A stretch of DNA of 64,000 nt from Coniosporium tulheliwenetii (Eukaryota; Ascomycota; Dothideomycetes). Made by a program: the position numbers and the translations under genes. Of this stretch, positions 23,480-33,560 are shown piece by piece. Position 1 is the first letter of the stretch. Each line of letters begins with the position of its first letter. A model generated the notes under the pieces. It searched no databases and was not told the origin of the DNA. It saw nothing but the letters and a program-made list of their open reading frames with translations. The stretch lies in assembly GCA_030247845.1 (NCBI GenBank), contig JAPDRP010000030.1, positions 1 to 64,000 of the forward strand, in the 5' to 3' direction.

Positions 23480-24202
23480 ATGGCGGAGTCTGTTGTTACT
23501 TTTCGCGGGTGCGCAGCCCGGTTTGTTTTGATTGGGCCTGCTGCCCGTGATCGACGTGTCTTTGAGAGACAGCTCAGACGTCTTGGATTCACATCTTTCT
23601 TCGGTCGACGCATCGCACTAGACACAGGCGAGGTGTCTTATGATGTCCTTGTGGCAGTTTCAGACCCGACAGGGTATGGAGAGAAGGCGGGTGCTACAGG
23701 ATTGTTGGGGCTGATGCTCTTGGTTGAAGCGGCTGCTGATGTTGTCCTTGTTGCGGTGTCCACGCCTGGAGAGGAGCATGAGTTCGTCGTTGGTCATGTG
23801 AATCAGCTGTGTGGGCTTGATTCGGTCAAAGACTGCTTTGGAGAGTTGGATCGCCAGCTTGGGTTAACCTGTCGTGGTCGATTGTCTATGTCCGGCGGAG
23901 TTGAGTACGGTCGCGCGAGTCGTTACTCGGACGGGTCGTCGATTGGCGAGTTGGAAAGGCTCTTTCGAGGTGTGCGGATGAATCTGGATGGCATGGTCGA
24001 GTCGCTTGGTGCGGACAAGGTTGACGAAAGGATAAAAGCGGCGAAGAAGATACGCGAGGAGCAAGTTATGCTGAAGGAAGAGCAGGTTAAGTTAAGTGCT
24101 GCTGCTATGGTGGCACAGGCGGAGCGGTTGCGGCTAGCAGAGTTGTGTTTGATTGAGTCCGTAAGGAAGGACATGATGAGGGAGAGCGAAGAAGCTGTGT
24201 AG
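23480..24202 (+). CDS. unit 4: Rep-derived protein lacking HUH histidines, coiled-coil tail
   Basis: 240 residues from ATG 23480. Residues 28-66 follow the Rep nuclease pattern: FERQLRRLGFTSFFGRRIAL matches Rep FYCKLRARMPHGTEIFGGKE, and SYDVLVAVSDP matches HYHVVMKFP. The two histidines are Ser53 and Asp55. No YxxK or helicase follows. The last 75 residues are a long amphipathic helix (KKIREEQVMLKEEQVKLSAA and onward) that probably makes a coiled coil and shares an LRLAEL-type end with the unit 1 protein. I infer an oligomeric protein derived from Rep. An identical copy is in unit 24. The promoter lacks TACTTAATGG and has TGTATATTAAGGG near 23388 instead. Confidence 0.75.
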   Translation: MAESVVTFRGCAARFVLIGPAARDRRVFERQLRRLGFTSFFGRRIALDTGEVSYDVLVAVSDPTGYGEKAGATGLLGLMLLVEAAADVVLVAVSTPGEEHEFVVGHVNQLCGLDSVKDCFGELDRQLGLTCRGRLSMSGGVEYGRASRYSDGSSIGELERLFRGVRMNLDGMVESLGADKVDERIKAAKKIREEQVMLKEEQVKLSAAAMVAQAERLRLAELCLIESVRKDMMRESEEAV

Positions 24203-24366
24203 GACGAGTGGAAGGGAGTGATTCCAGTGTGTTTAATGTGTTTAAGGTTCTGGTCACTCAATTCTCTTGTCATGTTCTGGTCAATTTTTGGTCAGTTTTT
24301 GGTCAGTTTTTGGTCAGTTGTGTGCTTATATTGCCTTGTTATTCTTCTGGTATTCATTGTGGTAGG

Positions 24367-24400
24367 CGGGGATCACGAAGTGATGGGGGCGGAGCCCCCG
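24367..24400 (+). promoter_or_regulatory. unit 4 post-gene double hairpin
   Basis: First stem ATCAC-GAA-GTGAT, a complete replacement of ATGC/GCAT with pairing kept; second stem GGGGC-GGA-GCCCC. Confidence 0.7.
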
Positions 24401-24585
24401 AAGAGAGCGTGGAGGAGGACATGAGATTGAATTGGCGTGAGTCTGATTATTGGTTGATTTCACATTGTAGATAGCAATGGGCCTGCAGCGACGACAGGAG
24501 CGGGCGATAGCCCAGTGAGCGTAGCGAGGTACAACGTAGTTGGTGGGTGGTACAGCCGTTTTGGTTGTACATTTTTTGGGCCACC

Positions 24586-24620
24586 GTCAACTGATCTTAC
24601 TATGATTCCGATCAGTTGAC
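24586..24620 (+). other. rolling-circle origin, units 4/5
   Basis: Perfect stem and loop; nick before 24606; standard flanks GGGCCACC and CCCAGCGGCCC. Confidence 0.85.
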
Positions 24621-25028
24621 GGGCCCAGCGGCCCAAACTTTAGTCGCATAATACGTAGTGGAACGGAGTAATTGTTAGTCCGAAACGCAGTGAAGGAAAC
24701 CCATTAAGGCAGGTTTGCTGCCATTGCTACCATTACAAATGGAGACAGATGGACTGTGCGTTAGCTTACTATTGAATACTTAATGGGAGGACTCCCCACT
24801 CCTTCTAGCTTCTGTGGATACACACAGGGTTACCTTCCGCTCACGCTTCTGCTGCACTCCATCGCTGTCGCGATTCCACTACGCTGCGCTTCCGCACCTA
24901 GGACTGTCTAGGCCACGGACTGGTCCATGTATCGTATTGCTTTTGGCCTGCCGGTTTACTGTAGGTTCTCGGTAGGGTGGTTTATTCACCGGAGGCCTCT
25001 TGATTAGTTGCGCTTGGCGGAAGACGCG

Positions 25029-25499
25029 ATGACTTGGGTTAACGGTCGGCATATATGCACTTGTGTACGCGAGAGGCGGACTTTGGAGGAGCAAGTGGCG
25101 GATCCTAGGTATTGCGCGCAGGATATGTTACGCCATCGATGCGATCGTGGAGAGCCGGAGTGGCGAGTGGATGTGTATGGTTTAGTGCCGTCAGGCCCTC
25201 TCAGCCAGCTTTACGAGTCGTTTAAGGTCTTGGACGAGGCTCGTTTGGCGGTAGACAGATGTTATGAAGTCGGCTCAGCCCAAATCCCGGAGCAGGTGGA
25301 CCAGGTCGTTCAGCAGTTCTTGCGAGGAGCGTGGCCGAAGCTTGCAGCAGTCGAGGCTAGTCTCTGGAGAAGGCTTCCTAAGAATTGCCGGCAAGAGTAT
25401 GAAGCAGGGGAGCTGGAGTCGGTAAATGAGGAGCTAGCGGCGTTGCTTAAGCGCGCAAATGAGGTGTTGCTCCTGGCGTCTGAGAACGTCGCGCAGTAG
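25029..25499 (+). CDS. unit 5: orphan helical protein
   Basis: 156 residues from ATG 25029. The N-terminal third has five cysteines (HICTC, RYC, HRC and DRC at about 86) and the segment WRVDVYGLVPSGPLSQLYES. The last 80 residues are predicted helical, with alternating Leu/Val and charged residues ending NEELAALLKRANEVLLL. The order of charged helix, short Val-rich strand (WRVDVYGLV) and helix faintly recalls the Rep-derived proteins of units 1 and 4, but this is too weak to assign. No intron is needed. The promoter is TACTTAATGGGAGGA near 24777. Confidence 0.6.
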   Translation: MTWVNGRHICTCVRERRTLEEQVADPRYCAQDMLRHRCDRGEPEWRVDVYGLVPSGPLSQLYESFKVLDEARLAVDRCYEVGSAQIPEQVDQVVQQFLRGAWPKLAAVEASLWRRLPKNCRQEYEAGELESVNEELAALLKRANEVLLLASENVAQ

Positions 25500-26027
25500 T
25501 CTGTTTTCTGTGCTGTTGCATGTGAGTGCTGTTATCCACTCTGGTTTCTGGTACATGGTCAAGTGGTTTATCAATTGTGAGTGGTGTTTGCCGTTTCTCG
25601 TGGTGTCTGCTTACCTGTTTACCCACGCTGCTTGCTTGCGCTTATTTGCTTACATCTCCTTAGCTAGTATTCATTGTGGTAGGCTCGGGCGCTGATCTCA
25701 CGCCGTTGTCTTCATGCCACCTGAATTGGCTGTATCTTCCCTAGTATTCTATTCAGTTGCCGCGGGGGATGCGAAGCGGAGCGAAGCATGGGGGCAGCGC
25801 CCCCCGACATACACACTTGGAGCAGAACAGGTGGAACACTTGAAGGAGCAGTACTCAGGATGGACTTGTTGGAGATGGAGTGATTGCGACGGACATGAAG
25901 GTCGGTTAGAGTTGCTTGTAGATAGATGCGACGACAGGAGCGAGGCGTAGCCTCTGGAGCGTAGCGAGGTACACGGAAGTGTGGTGGGGCAGCCACAGTA
26001 CTGGAAGTACCTTTAGCGTGGGCCTCT

Positions 26028-26062
26028 GTCAACTGTTCTTACTATGATTCCGATCAGTTGAC
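26028..26062 (+). other. rolling-circle origin, units 5/6
   Basis: Left arm GTCAACTGTTC has one mismatch to the right arm; left flank GGGCCTCT. Nick before 26048. Confidence 0.8.
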
Positions 26063-26384
26063 GGGCCCAGCGGCCCAAACTTAATTACATAATCGAGTGC
26101 AACGAGAAGATCATAATCTGGAGTGAAACGGAAGAACTTGTTAATCCGAAATGCCAATGAAGGAACGACACCAGGCACAGGACGGGTTGGGACCAACGCC
26201 AAGATGGCAGCAAATGGTAGCACATGGTCTTAGCGTCAGTAGTACTTAATGGGGGACACACCCATATGCTTTGGCTTCTGCCTTCTCTTCCGCTTCGCCT
26301 CCATTGCTTTCAGCAATTCCCCTTTCACTTGCCGCTCCGTGAGTGGATTGTCCAGGCCTAAGATTGGTTCTTAGGTAGGTTACG

Positions 26385-27125
26385 ATGGCTAGTAAGGTCT
26401 ATGTCAAAGGCGCTCCCGAGTTTGATGGAAGGGCAGCTAAGGCGAAGAAGTTTGTGTTACGCAGTACTGTGTGTTTCGTGACTTGGTCGCAGAGTCGCAT
26501 TCATGACCATGAGCTGTTCTATCGGAGGCTTCGGCGGATTATGCCTAGTGGTACGGAGATTTTCGGTGGTAAGGAGCTTCATCATGATGGGAATCCTCAC
26601 TATCATGCAGTTTTGCGATTTCCGTATCGCGTGAATTGGCAGGATGCGCGTAAGAAGCTGATGGTTACGGGACCTGATGGGGACGTTGATACGGAGGCGA
26701 TTCGGATCGTGGTGCCGGATAAGACGGAGTCGGTGGGTGACTTTCTTCGGCGCACTCAGTCTTATTGTGCAAAGAATCACAATCCCTGGTTGTTTGGAGA
26801 GAGATTCGGTAATGGTGTGATCCGTTGTGAGGACGAAATTGGTGAGGAGGATACGGATGTACGGGCTGTAGGTGGAACGCCAGGCGAGAGGCGGCACTGT
26901 GCGGAGTGTTCTTGCTTGGTCGGCGTCGGAGTCGTGTGCTTCTGCGCTGCGTGTGTTGAGAGGGTGTGGCAGGTCAGGAAGCAGGCTCTTTGGGCTGAGC
27001 GTGAGACGCTTAAGGCTGAGGTTGTTGCGTTGCGAGCTCGGTTTGCGGAGATGCAGAGGTTGTGTAGGGAGTTGTTGGCAGTGAGTGCAACCGGCATGAA
27101 TGACGTGGTGCTCGTTGATGAGTAG
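26385..27125 (+). CDS. unit 6: helicase-less Rep (HUH nuclease with Cys-rich and coiled-coil tail)
   Basis: 246 residues. The first 145 are a complete Rep nuclease domain close to that of unit 14: motif I FVTWSQ (31-36), motif II HYH (72-74), motif III YCAK (127-130) with the nucleophile Tyr127, and a GRS-like stretch between. In place of the SF3 helicase there is an acidic linker (147-158), a six-cysteine cluster (172, 175, 177, 185, 187, 190; probable zinc site) and a helical stretch with heptad character (193-231). It should nick and join the origin but cannot unwind DNA. Geminivirus RepA is a functional parallel, but RepA comes from the same segment; here a separate component encodes it. 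The same gene is in unit 12. Confidence 0.85.
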   Translation: MASKVYVKGAPEFDGRAAKAKKFVLRSTVCFVTWSQSRIHDHELFYRRLRRIMPSGTEIFGGKELHHDGNPHYHAVLRFPYRVNWQDARKKLMVTGPDGDVDTEAIRIVVPDKTESVGDFLRRTQSYCAKNHNPWLFGERFGNGVIRCEDEIGEEDTDVRAVGGTPGERRHCAECSCLVGVGVVCFCAACVERVWQVRKQALWAERETLKAEVVALRARFAEMQRLCRELLAVSATGMNDVVLVDE

Positions 27126-27461
27126 GAGAGACGTGTGGTTGTAGTGCTTGTCGTTCTGTCCGCGCTTGCTTACGTTCCTTTCTTCCTCTAGTATTCTTTG
27201 TGGTTGAGCGGGGGTTCCGACCGAAGGGAGGAATGGGGCGCAGCCCCCGAGGGAAGAGACTACTAGCAGATCAGATGGACTTGTTGCAGAAGGAGGACTT
27301 GAGGTGGATTTGCTGGAGATGGCGATTGAGACGGACAGTGAGCTCGGTTAGAGTTGTATGGAGAGTAAGGATGAAAGCGACGGTAGGAGCGGGCGGTAGC
27401 CTGTGTCGATAGACATGGAACGTAGTGACGCCTTGAGGGCTGACTTTTCAGCTGGGCCACC

Positions 27462-27496
27462 GTCAACTGATCTTACTATGATTCCGATCAGTTGAC
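27462..27496 (+). other. rolling-circle origin, units 6/7
   Basis: Perfect stem and loop; nick before 27482. Left flank CAGCTGGGCCACC. Confidence 0.85.
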
Positions 27497-27748
27497 GGGC
27501 CCAGCGGCCCAACTTTAGCTTAGTAATCGAACGGAGTGAGAAGATCCTTAATCCGAAGTGAAACGAAGGAAGTTCATAAGGCAGGCTCTGCTGCCATTTA
27601 CACTCATGTGCTGCCATTACAGATGCAGCTAAGATGGAACAGACGGACAGGCACGGTAGGGTACTTAATGGTCGTGGTTCCGCATTGTTCGATTGCGGTT
27701 CATTGGATTCAGCGGACTGTGATAAAGTTGACGAAGTTTCTTCGGACT

Positions 27749-28651
27749 ATGGCTAGCGAGTTATCGACAGGTCAGTGTCTACTGGATGTTGAAGAGTCAG
27801 TTGGTGATGCCGATTGGAAGAGGCTGACAGTTGCCGTTCTAGGTCACGATGGCGGATGCCCTGGTGCAATATTTAGCTGGACTGCTTGCGTGGATGATCT
27901 ATGTCCTGTTCATCTGTCGGATAAGGAAGGATCCGGATGGTTTCCTCAGCAGATGCGTTTTACGGACGCTAAGGACTCTAATGACGGTGGTGAGACTGAT
28001 GGCATGGACATTGATTTGTTTGATTTTGATGAGGCTGGTTCGGAAGCCGGCGTAGATCAGCGTAAGGACGATGTTGAAGATGCTGTTCAGCCTACACCGT
28101 CGGAGTTGAGTGGTGAAGTGGCGCCTTCTTTGGACTCCGAGGCTCCTGTGGAGCAGGTTGAGGATGAGGTTAGTGAAGATGGCGAGGTGGTTAGTGGAAG
28201 CCCGCCGCTGTCCGAGGAGGAGCAGGTAAGGGTGACCGTGTTGTTCATTGCTATGTTGTTGATTTGCTTGTTTAGCATATCAGTTGTTTTTGTGGAGTAC
28301 TTTGTTTCGCGGCTAATATCATAGACTTTGAGGTATTTGGCTGCGCCGAGGAAACGGTGGCGAAAGGGCGGTAGAGTGGGAGAAAGGAAGGTGATAGGAG
28401 CGGAGCGTGGGCCGCGAAGGGGCGTCGATTACAGTAGGAAAGGTGTTAGAGGTCTGCTCAAGGTTCATGACCAAGAGTTGTATGAAGAGGTGGAGGTGCA
28501 GCTTGTTGATTCCTTGACACGTGCGGTTGAGGTGTGGCGAGAGCGAAGAGTTCTAGTTAGGTCTTTCTACGGTCGTCCAGGAGTGTGGATGGCAGTGTCA
28601 GGTGTTTTGGTGCGTGTCGAGAGAGTCGATGGCAGGGTGAGGCATTTCTAG
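27749..28651 (+). CDS. unit 7: orphan acidic/basic protein, probable intron with membrane-like read-through
   Basis: Proposed exons 27749-28225 and 28325-28651, 267 residues; the intron has donor GTAAGG and acceptor ATAG and joins open frames in phase 0. The first part has Cys at about 37, 47 and 52, then a long Asp/Glu-rich region. The second part is Arg/Lys-rich (RKRWRKGGRVGERK). If the intron is retained, the same frame runs on through a convincing membrane helix (VTVLFIAMLLICLFSISVVF) and stops at 28324, giving 191 residues. Both products are plausible, and I cannot say which is made. No family recognised. The promoter is TACTTAATGGTC near 27661. Confidence 0.5.
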
Positions 28652-28931
28652 TGACTTTCTATTCTGTTCTAGCTGTCTATTCTTTGTGAGCTATCTATTC
28701 ATTATGGTACGCGGGGGGATCACGAAGTGATGGGGCGGAGCCCCCGAAGAGAGCGTGGAGGAGGACATGAGATTGAATTGGCGTGAGTCTGATTATTGGT
28801 TGATTTCACATTGTAGATAGCAATGGGCCTGCAGCGACGACAGGAGCGGGCGATAGCCCAGTGAGCGTAGCGAGGTACAACGTAGTTGGTGGGTGGTACA
28901 GCCGTTTTGGTTGTACATTTTTTGGGCCACC

Positions 28932-28966
28932 GTCAACTGATCTTACTATGATTCCGATCAGTTGAC
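28932..28966 (+). other. rolling-circle origin, units 7/8
   Basis: Perfect stem and loop; nick before 28952; standard flanks. Confidence 0.85.
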
Positions 28967-29317
28967 GGGCCCAGCGGCCCAACTTTAGTCGCATAGTCGG
29001 AGTGGAACGGAGAAATACTTAATCCGTAGTGGAACGAAGGAAGATCGATAAGGTAGCTCTGCTGCCATTGCTGCCATTGCAGAGGACCGGACATGGTCAG
29101 TGCACTAGCACAGCTTGAATACTTAATGGTGGACACACCCGCCCCACACCCACACGGCCAGACGGCCACACGCACACGCACTCCCACACCTACAGGCACT
29201 GTTGGTTGCTTCTGCTTTTGCCTTCAGCCTCGATTGCTTTCAGCATACGCGCTCCTGGTACTAGGTTGATTCACTCTGTGAGTGGTGCCGGTCTTTCGTA
29301 AGTGGAGGCTCTCTATT

Positions 29318-29352
29318 GGGGGATCCTCCCCCATGGCCTTGCGGCCAACCCC
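29318..29352 (+). promoter_or_regulatory. unit 8 leader hairpins: inverted copy of the post-gene element
   Basis: Read on the minus strand it gives GGCC-GCAA-GGCC followed by GGGGG-AGGAT-CCCCC, the same two-stem order as the post-gene element on the plus strand. It lies between a GTAAGT donor and a CTGAT branch-like site in the leader. Confidence 0.55.
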
Positions 29353-29535
29353 TTCGGGCTACATTATCTTGCTAGGGGACGCCGGTAGGCTGATTGTGTC
29401 ACCAAGTGGGTGATAAAGGATAGGCACCTTGCTTGTCGGTGTGAGTGAGGACTGTTCTGTCCTTGTTAAGCGAGAGCATCCGTTAATTACCGCTCACGCT
29501 AGAGGTCAGCGGTGTTGAGATCGGTCGCTATTGAT

Positions 29536-29886
29536 ATGATGGAGTCCTTCTTTGATGATGCTGCGACGAAGGTTGTGTTTGAGTACGCAGCCAACGACGT
29601 GGTGGTTTCCGTTATTTGGCATAGGCCGGAAGGGTTGCAGTGGACGGACATTGATGTTCGGAGTGAGGGTTTTCGACGGCAGGTGAAGGACGCCCTTTCT
29701 TGTGGTGGAACCAAGGAAATCTGTGTGGACTGTGCAGTTATCTGGAGCCAGAGGGTGGTTTTAGGCTTGCACTCTGTAGAGGGACCGGTTGCGGTTGCGG
29801 CTCGGCTCCATCGTGTGCAGGGCGAAGCGACGTTTCATCCTCTTCCTTGTAAAGGATTGTCTATTGCTGGAGTAAAGGCTTCTTAG
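29536..29886 (+). CDS. unit 8: CxxC family protein (1 of 4)
   Basis: 116 residues from ATG 29536. Shares with units 19, 20 and 30 the start ESFFDDAATKVVFEYAANDV, the helix RRQVKDALSCGGTK and the CVDC pair, then a Val/Ala-rich strand pattern (GPVAVAARLHRVQGEATFH). Three conserved cysteines (spacing C-x6-C-x2-C) could bind zinc or form disulphides, but with only three ligands this is open. The gene is short and the unit is filled by a 350-base leader. Function unknown. Confidence 0.75.
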   Translation: MMESFFDDAATKVVFEYAANDVVVSVIWHRPEGLQWTDIDVRSEGFRRQVKDALSCGGTKEICVDCAVIWSQRVVLGLHSVEGPVAVAARLHRVQGEATFHPLPCKGLSIAGVKAS

Positions 29887-30359
29887 GTCAAGAGGAAGTG
29901 GCGGATACGTGGTTGATGTTGGTGAGTTGAGTACTTGGCCAGTTGAGCGGTTTACTGGTCCATGAAACGAGGTGCGATGGACTTCTTGTTCCTCTTACTT
30001 CCTCGCTCATGCGCTGACCTTCCTTGCTTACCTCTGCTTATCTTTCCTCTGCTTACATTCCCTTAGCTAGTATTCGTTGTGGTACGCGGGGGGATGCGAC
30101 TGGAAGGAGCATGGGGGCAGCGCCCCCGAGAGGATGACACTACACGCAGAACAGATGGATAGACACGAGAAGGAGCACAAAGGATGACTCGGTTAGAGTT
30201 GCTTTCAGTTTACTTGAGATGGACTTTTCATTTAATTGGTAGATAGCAATGGGCCTGCATGAAGCGACGGTAGGAGCCTGGCGTAGCCAGTGGACGGTAG
30301 TCCTTCATACACCGACAGGTGGGGGGTACTTCCTTCTGCCTGGCTTTAGCGTGGGCCCA

Positions 30360-30394
30360 GTCAACTGATCTTACTATGATTCCGATCAGTTGAC
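30360..30394 (+). other. rolling-circle origin, units 8/9
   Basis: Perfect stem and loop; nick before 30380. Left flank GGGCCCA joins the stem directly (no ACC). Confidence 0.85.
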
Positions 30395-30741
30395 GGGCCC
30401 AGCGGCCCAACTTTAGTTACATAAGACGGAGTGCAACGGAGGAATGGTTTATCCTTAATCCGTAGTGGAACGAAGGAAGATCATTAAGGCAGGCTCTGCT
30501 GCCATTGCTGCCATTGCAGATGAAGACAGATGGTCTTAGCGTTAGCTTACCTTGAATACTTAAATGGGGGATCCCCCCGCCCACACAGGCTCACGGACAC
30601 AGCTTGTTCCGCTCTCGCTCTTGCCTCCATCGCTGTCGCGATTCTGGCTTCGCTTCCGCTCTGAATAGTAGGTGCTCTGGGACCAGGTTGGTTCATCCTG
30701 TACGTAGTGGTGCTGAGGAGCTTAGGTTTGTGTGGTGCACG

Positions 30742-31248
30742 ATGGCCGCGACGGCTTTTGAGACGGTTACGGTTTTACCATGTGTTGGTGCTTGCGGGCG
30801 CAATCTTGTTATCACGGGACCCGGTTGTTTTGTCGATCCTGGGCCTCTACTAGAAGGCGAGAGTGTCAAGGTTATCGCAGCTCTGTCGATATGTTGCAGC
30901 TGCGAGGCGAGTACGGACCCGGAGGCTTTTCGATTTGAAGGTGAGCCTAGGACTAGGTTCATGGCAGTGGTTGAGCTGGCTAGGCGGTACGTTGGCAAGC
31001 CGTTGCTTCTTGGCGGTGATCTGGCGGTTAAAGAAGGGAAGGAAGACTATGTCGAAGGTTCTATTCCTATTGTGACAGCGTCGTCTTTGGCTGTGTGGTA
31101 CCAAGACGGTTACATGTTTGGAACATTGGGTGATGACGGTTTGGTGGCGCTTCCGCCGTGTCGCGTTTTTAGCTTTATTCCACTGCAGTATGGAGTTGCG
31201 GTTGGGAATGAGCATCTAGTGTGTGAGTGTGGTAGCGAATGGAGTTAA
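30742..31248 (+). CDS. unit 9: orphan Cys-containing protein
   Basis: 168 residues from ATG 30742. The N-terminal 60 residues carry LPCVGACGRNLVITGPGC and SICCSCEAS, and the C-terminus ends LVCECGSEWS, so seven or more cysteines lie at the two ends. The middle (GKPLLLGGDLAVKEGKEDY) looks like a beta-rich globular domain. No known family recognised. The promoter is TACTTAAATGGGGGA near 30558 followed by a perfect GGGGGATCCCCC palindrome. Confidence 0.6.
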   Translation: MAATAFETVTVLPCVGACGRNLVITGPGCFVDPGPLLEGESVKVIAALSICCSCEASTDPEAFRFEGEPRTRFMAVVELARRYVGKPLLLGGDLAVKEGKEDYVEGSIPIVTASSLAVWYQDGYMFGTLGDDGLVALPPCRVFSFIPLQYGVAVGNEHLVCECGSEWS

Positions 31249-31539
31249 GTATAGTATTTAGGTGCAGCGAGTGTTATCGTGGAGCTAAGCTGGAATGCTG
31301 AGAAGCAGCGGATATCAGAGTTTTGTTTGGGTTAATTTTTCCCGGTTTTCGTTTCCTCCATTTGCCTTCTTTGGTATGTCGAGGATGATGAATGGCTAGG
31401 TGGTTTTTGATGCTGTCTCTGCCTGCTTCATTGCTTCATTGCTTTTGCTAGTTTGCTTACCTATTCACTTACTTGCTTACATGGCGGCTTGGGTTGCTTG
31501 CTTACTTACATTTCTCCTCCTAGTATTCATTGTGGTACG

Positions 31540-31573
31540 CGGGGATTGCGCCAGCAATGGGGCGGAGCCCCCG
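31540..31573 (+). promoter_or_regulatory. unit 9 post-gene double hairpin
   Basis: First stem ATTGC / GCAAT, again a paired change; second stem GGGGC-GGA-GCCCC. Confidence 0.7.
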
Positions 31574-31812
31574 ATACACGACCCTAGCAGGATGAAGATT
31601 GAACACTCGAAGGTGGAGCACGAGAGATGGATTCGTTGGAGAAGAAGTACGGAGATTGGCTTGTTGGAGATGGTGATTGAGACGGACAGTGAGCTCGGTT
31701 AGAGTTGTATGGAGAGTAAGGATGAAAGCGACGGTAGGAGCAGGCGGTAGCCTGTGTCGATAGACATGGAACGTAGTGACGCCTTGAGGGCTGACTTTTC
31801 AGCTGGGCCACC

Positions 31813-31847
31813 GTCAACTGATCTTACTATGATTCCGATCAGTTGAC
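31813..31847 (+). other. rolling-circle origin, units 9/10
   Basis: Perfect stem and loop; nick before 31833; the left flank and the 150 bases before it are almost the same as in units 6, 12 and 16. Confidence 0.85.
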
Positions 31848-32042
31848 GGGCCCAGCGGCCCAACTTTAGTCGCATAGTCGGAGTGGAACGGAGAAATACT
31901 TAATCCGTAGTGGAACGAAGGAAGATCGATAAGGTAGCTCTGCTGCCATTGCTGCCATTGTTGGCACGGACATGGTCATTGCGTCAGCGCTAGGTGGAGT
32001 TCCAAGGTTTAGCCGAGGGCTTCATTTGGTCGGGTCGCGAAG

Positions 32043-32068
32043 CTTCAGACCTTCAGACCTTCAGACCT
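32043..32068 (+). repeat. triple TTCAGACC repeat in unit 10 promoter region
   Basis: Three tandem copies of TTCAGACC, in a unit that lacks the usual TACTTAATGG box. May be a binding site. Confidence 0.6.
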
Positions 32069-32139
32069 TTTTGTTTTACCTGTGATTCACGTCTGTGGAT
32101 TTTCTGAGCTGTCACTTCAACATTTGACGTTTGTCAGTC

Positions 32140-32952
32140 ATGGTGCTCGGTGAGCCGTGGTTGTTATTCTCGTGCGCGCAGCCTGTGGGTGGGCGTATTC
32201 GCTGATTTGTTTTGTCAGGCCTAGTGTCCTGTTGGTGTGAACAGCGTGGTGTTTCGGACCGCTGTTTGAAAGGACCTTTGACTTGCCGAGTGTGCCTCGT
32301 TGTTGTCGCGGGTCCCGTTAGAACAACACCAGCTTCTGGTGTGAGGAAGAGACCATCGAAAGCAACTCGATCGACCTGTCCCAAGTCCCGCAAGACGGCC
32401 GTTGTCGGTCCTCAGAAGAGGGAGTTAGCTGAGGAACAATGTGGTCGAGGTGTTTCTTGTCGGTCTACCCGAGACCTTGGTTCGCCGGTTTCTGTGAAGA
32501 GGGCGAAGGTGGATGATTTGGATACTATGGCGAAGGAGGCATTCAATAAGTGGGATCCGGATAGGAGTATTACGGTTGATGAGTTGGATCTCCGGCTCGA
32601 GATACAGCGGCAGAAGATCAAGGCTCTGGAGTTGATGTTGATGAAAGGTGTGTTGAAGAGGAAGCGAAGTGAGGTCGAAGGTGGTGACGATGAGGTTGAT
32701 GGTGCAGGAGTTGAGGCAGCTCCTGCATCGGTTTCGTTGGAAGCGGTCGGAACGTCTTTACCGTTGGCTATGGAGTCTGTTGTTGCTCCGATGAGTTTTG
32801 GAGCCATGGATTTCTCGATGCCTTCTGGATTTGATGCAGGATTGATGGTGGATTTGTCTTTTTCGCCTCTTCCTCCTTTGTCGCCTTCGTTTTGGATGCC
32901 GGTTGGTGGAGAGTCGACTTTACCGGTTCCTGTTGAGGTTGTTGAGGCTTGA
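32140..32952 (+). CDS. unit 10: nuclear-signal/coiled-coil protein (family with unit 27)
   Basis: Proposed exons 32140-32149 and 32219-32952, 247 residues. The intron (donor GTGAGC, branch CTGAT, acceptor CAG, 69 bases) joins ATGGTGCTCG to the long frame in matching phase. The N-terminal part is Cys-rich (SCWCEQRG, CRVC). After a basic stretch (VRKRPSKATR), SPVSVKRAKVDDLDTMAKEA is a nuclear-localisation-like signal, then WDPDRSITVDELDLRLEIQR leads into a helix of coiled-coil type. The C-terminus is rich in Met, Phe, Pro and Ser, like an activation domain. VKRAKV and the following helix are shared with unit 27. Probably a nuclear regulator. Confidence 0.65.
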
Positions 32953-33278
32953 ATCTTTTAGCAGCAGGGAATGTGAAGTCGTTCTCGTGCTTTGCGCTCA
33001 TTAGTTTGGTGATGCACTGCCGTTGATCCTCTGACTTGCTAGCCTTAGCTTCTATTGTGGACGGCGGGGGGATGCGCAGCATGGGGCGGAGCCCCCGAAG
33101 AGAGCGTGGCGGAGGACATGAGACGGAGTTGGTGTGAGTTTCTTGGTTGTTTTTACATTGTAGATAGCAATGGGCCTGGGTGCGACGTAGGAGCACGGCG
33201 GTAGCCCTTGTCGATAGACAGGTACCTCGAGAGAGGTGGTGGATGCACTGACATTGATGTCACTTTCTTTGGGCCAAC

Positions 33279-33313
33279 GTCAACTGATCTTACTATGATT
33301 CCGATCAGTTGAC
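33279..33313 (+). other. rolling-circle origin, units 10/11
   Basis: Perfect stem and loop; nick before 33299. Left flank GGGCCAAC. Confidence 0.85.
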
Positions 33314-33560
33314 GGGCCCAGCGGCCCAACTTTAGCTTAGTAATCTGGAGTGCAACGGAAGAATGTTTTATCCTTAATCCGAGTGCAAGGAGGAAGATCA
33401 ATAAGGTAGCTTTGCTGCCATTACCATATGATGCTGCCATTCAGCATTAGGCCAAGATGGCATGGACTAGTGACTACTTAATGATGGGGGACGCCCACAT
33501 GGTAATTAGATTTGACCTCACTGTTCATCGCTTGTCGATTGCTTTCTCGTTCTGAGAACT

